Assembly: GCA_945872375.1 (NCBI GenBank)
Contig: CAMBYR010000138.1
Location: 1 to 6,092, forward strand
Direction of reading: 5' to 3'
Origin: an uncultured Blautia sp.
GTDB taxonomy: Bacteria; Bacillota; Clostridia; Lachnospirales; Lachnospiraceae
Length of the DNA: 6,092 nucleotides
Made by a program: the position numbers and the translations under genes
The notes under the pieces: generated by a model
What the model was told of the DNA's origin: nothing
What the model saw: only the letters and a program-made list of their open reading frames with translations
Database searches by the model: none
Shown here: piece after piece, positions 5,485-6,092 of the stretch
Numbering within the stretch: position 1 is the stretch's first letter
How the letters are laid out: every line of letters begins with the position of its first letter

Positions 5485-6092
5485 TTTGTGCTTCCTTCTC
5501 TATGGTAAACATTTCTTTCACATATTGTTCCTGACGGAGATACTTTTTCAGTTCCGCTGCCACTTCCCGATCCTTATCCAGATGTCTTGCAGACAGCATC
5601 TGATTCAGAAGCTGATACTTGCTCATGGGTGTTCCGTCCACACGGCTCATGGAAATGACTCTTTCCGAAGTTTTGACGGTTTTCCCATTTTTTTCTGTCA
5701 GGAAATAATAATGCAGGGTCTCACCGAAAAACAGGGTAAAGGTCTTTGTAAAAATTCCCTCGTAAACATTTTTCAGCGGTTCACTCTTATATTCTTCCTC
5801 AATTCCCAGTCCTGTATCCAGCCTGTAATACAGAGTTACGGAAGCTTCCGGATCTGTATGATACTCCACACAGGTCTTGTCATCCAGCTGATACGGGCTT
5901 AAAAGCTCCGGCGGAAGTTTCCGGAAGAAGGAAAACACCATTTCCTCTTTTGCACATTCTTTCAGAAGCTCCTCTTCCATCCGGCGGTAATATTCTCCGG
6001 AAGCCTTTTCTTTTGCAAGCGCTTTCAGAAGTGCCAGACTGCACACACGGTTTACCGGCCATCTGTGCTCATAGGTATGCTCCAGGCATTTC
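5468..6092 (-). CDS. C-terminal part of a large hypothetical protein (probable DUF5717 family)
   Basis: The frame is open at the right window edge and reads 207 residues to TGA at 5468-5470; the true start lies outside. A GTG inside the frame (6044-6046) is not the start, because coding continues upstream (EHTYEHRWPVNR) and no Shine-Dalgarno sequence is seen. The first 60 or so residues are helical and look like the end of a helical-repeat region. Then a beta-rich segment follows (about 70-145), with alternating patterns such as ASVTLYYRLDTG, YEGIFTKTFTLFFGE and LHYYFLTEKNGK, which suggests an Ig-like or sandwich domain. The C-terminus (about 155-207) is a charged helical tail. The downstream Hsp70-like gene overlaps its end by 17 bases, implying translational coupling and a shared pathway. 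I associate this C-terminus with the large (over 1000 aa) clostridial proteins called DUF5717, but that is recollection. Function unknown. Confidence 0.8.
   Translation of the reverse strand, partial: KCLEHTYEHRWPVNRVCSLALLKALAKEKASGEYYRRMEEELLKECAKEEMVFSFFRKLPPELLSPYQLDDKTCVEYHTDPEASVTLYYRLDTGLGIEEEYKSEPLKNVYEGIFTKTFTLFFGETLHYYFLTEKNGKTVKTSERVISMSRVDGTPMSKYQLLNQMLSARHLDKDREVAAELKKYLRQEQYVKEMFTIEKEAQNERNS
5493..5497 (-). promoter_or_regulatory. Ribosome binding site of the Hsp70-like gene, inside the previous coding region
   Basis: AAGGA on the minus strand, 8 bases before ATG 5484 and within the last codons of the upstream gene. A second in-frame ATG at 5463 (Met8) has no such site, so the longer start is preferred. 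Confidence 0.65.

Overview
The window looks like a piece of chromosome from an anaerobic Firmicute, most likely a Lachnospiraceae (Blautia/Dorea/Mediterraneibacter-like). This is inferred from roughly balanced base composition, strong AGGAGG-type ribosome binding sites, sigma-A-type promoters, an ADSL-like PurB, a polar amino-acid ABC transporter, and a cluster of hypothetical proteins whose style I associate with Lachnospiraceae. No mobile element, RNA gene, CRISPR array or horizontal-transfer signature was seen. All seven genes lie on the minus strand, so transcription runs from right to left.

Layout in the direction of transcription. (1) At 6092-3442 is a tightly packed three-gene unit of unknown function. 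It comprises the C-terminal 207 residues of a larger protein (probably the family called DUF5717), a 415-aa protein that reads as a divergent Hsp70-fold protein (probably DUF5716), and a 260-aa protein with two TPR-like repeats. The first two genes overlap by 17 bases; the second and third are 12 bases apart with the Shine-Dalgarno sequence on the stop codon. (2) At 3441-3284 is an intergenic region with a strong extended -10 promoter and a leader of about 80 nt. (3) At 3283-846 is a complete polar amino-acid ABC importer: binding protein, an intrinsic terminator that probably works as an attenuator, permease, ATPase. (4) At 845-713 is a short spacer with a weak hairpin terminator directly abutting a consensus promoter. 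(5) At 712-1 is the N-terminal half of adenylosuccinate lyase (purB), cut by the window edge.

How they work together. The transporter genes form an ordinary importer operon in which the terminator after the binding-protein gene should make that protein more abundant than the membrane parts. The binding protein is unusual: it lacks the lipobox cysteine expected of a Gram-positive solute receptor, has five cysteines in the mature part, and has Val where the family normally has the Arg that holds the substrate carboxylate. purB is a separate housekeeping unit.

The most interesting part is the three-gene unit. The middle protein follows the Hsp70 order (phosphate-1-like motif, the IxxP...lldxxesfxYxm segment, adenosine-like motif, then a beta-rich domain resembling the Hsp70 substrate-binding domain), but the phosphate-2 DLGGGT motif is unrecognisable. 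With a TPR protein downstream and a large partner upstream, it could be an undescribed chaperone- or scaffold-like system. This is inference from motif reading alone.
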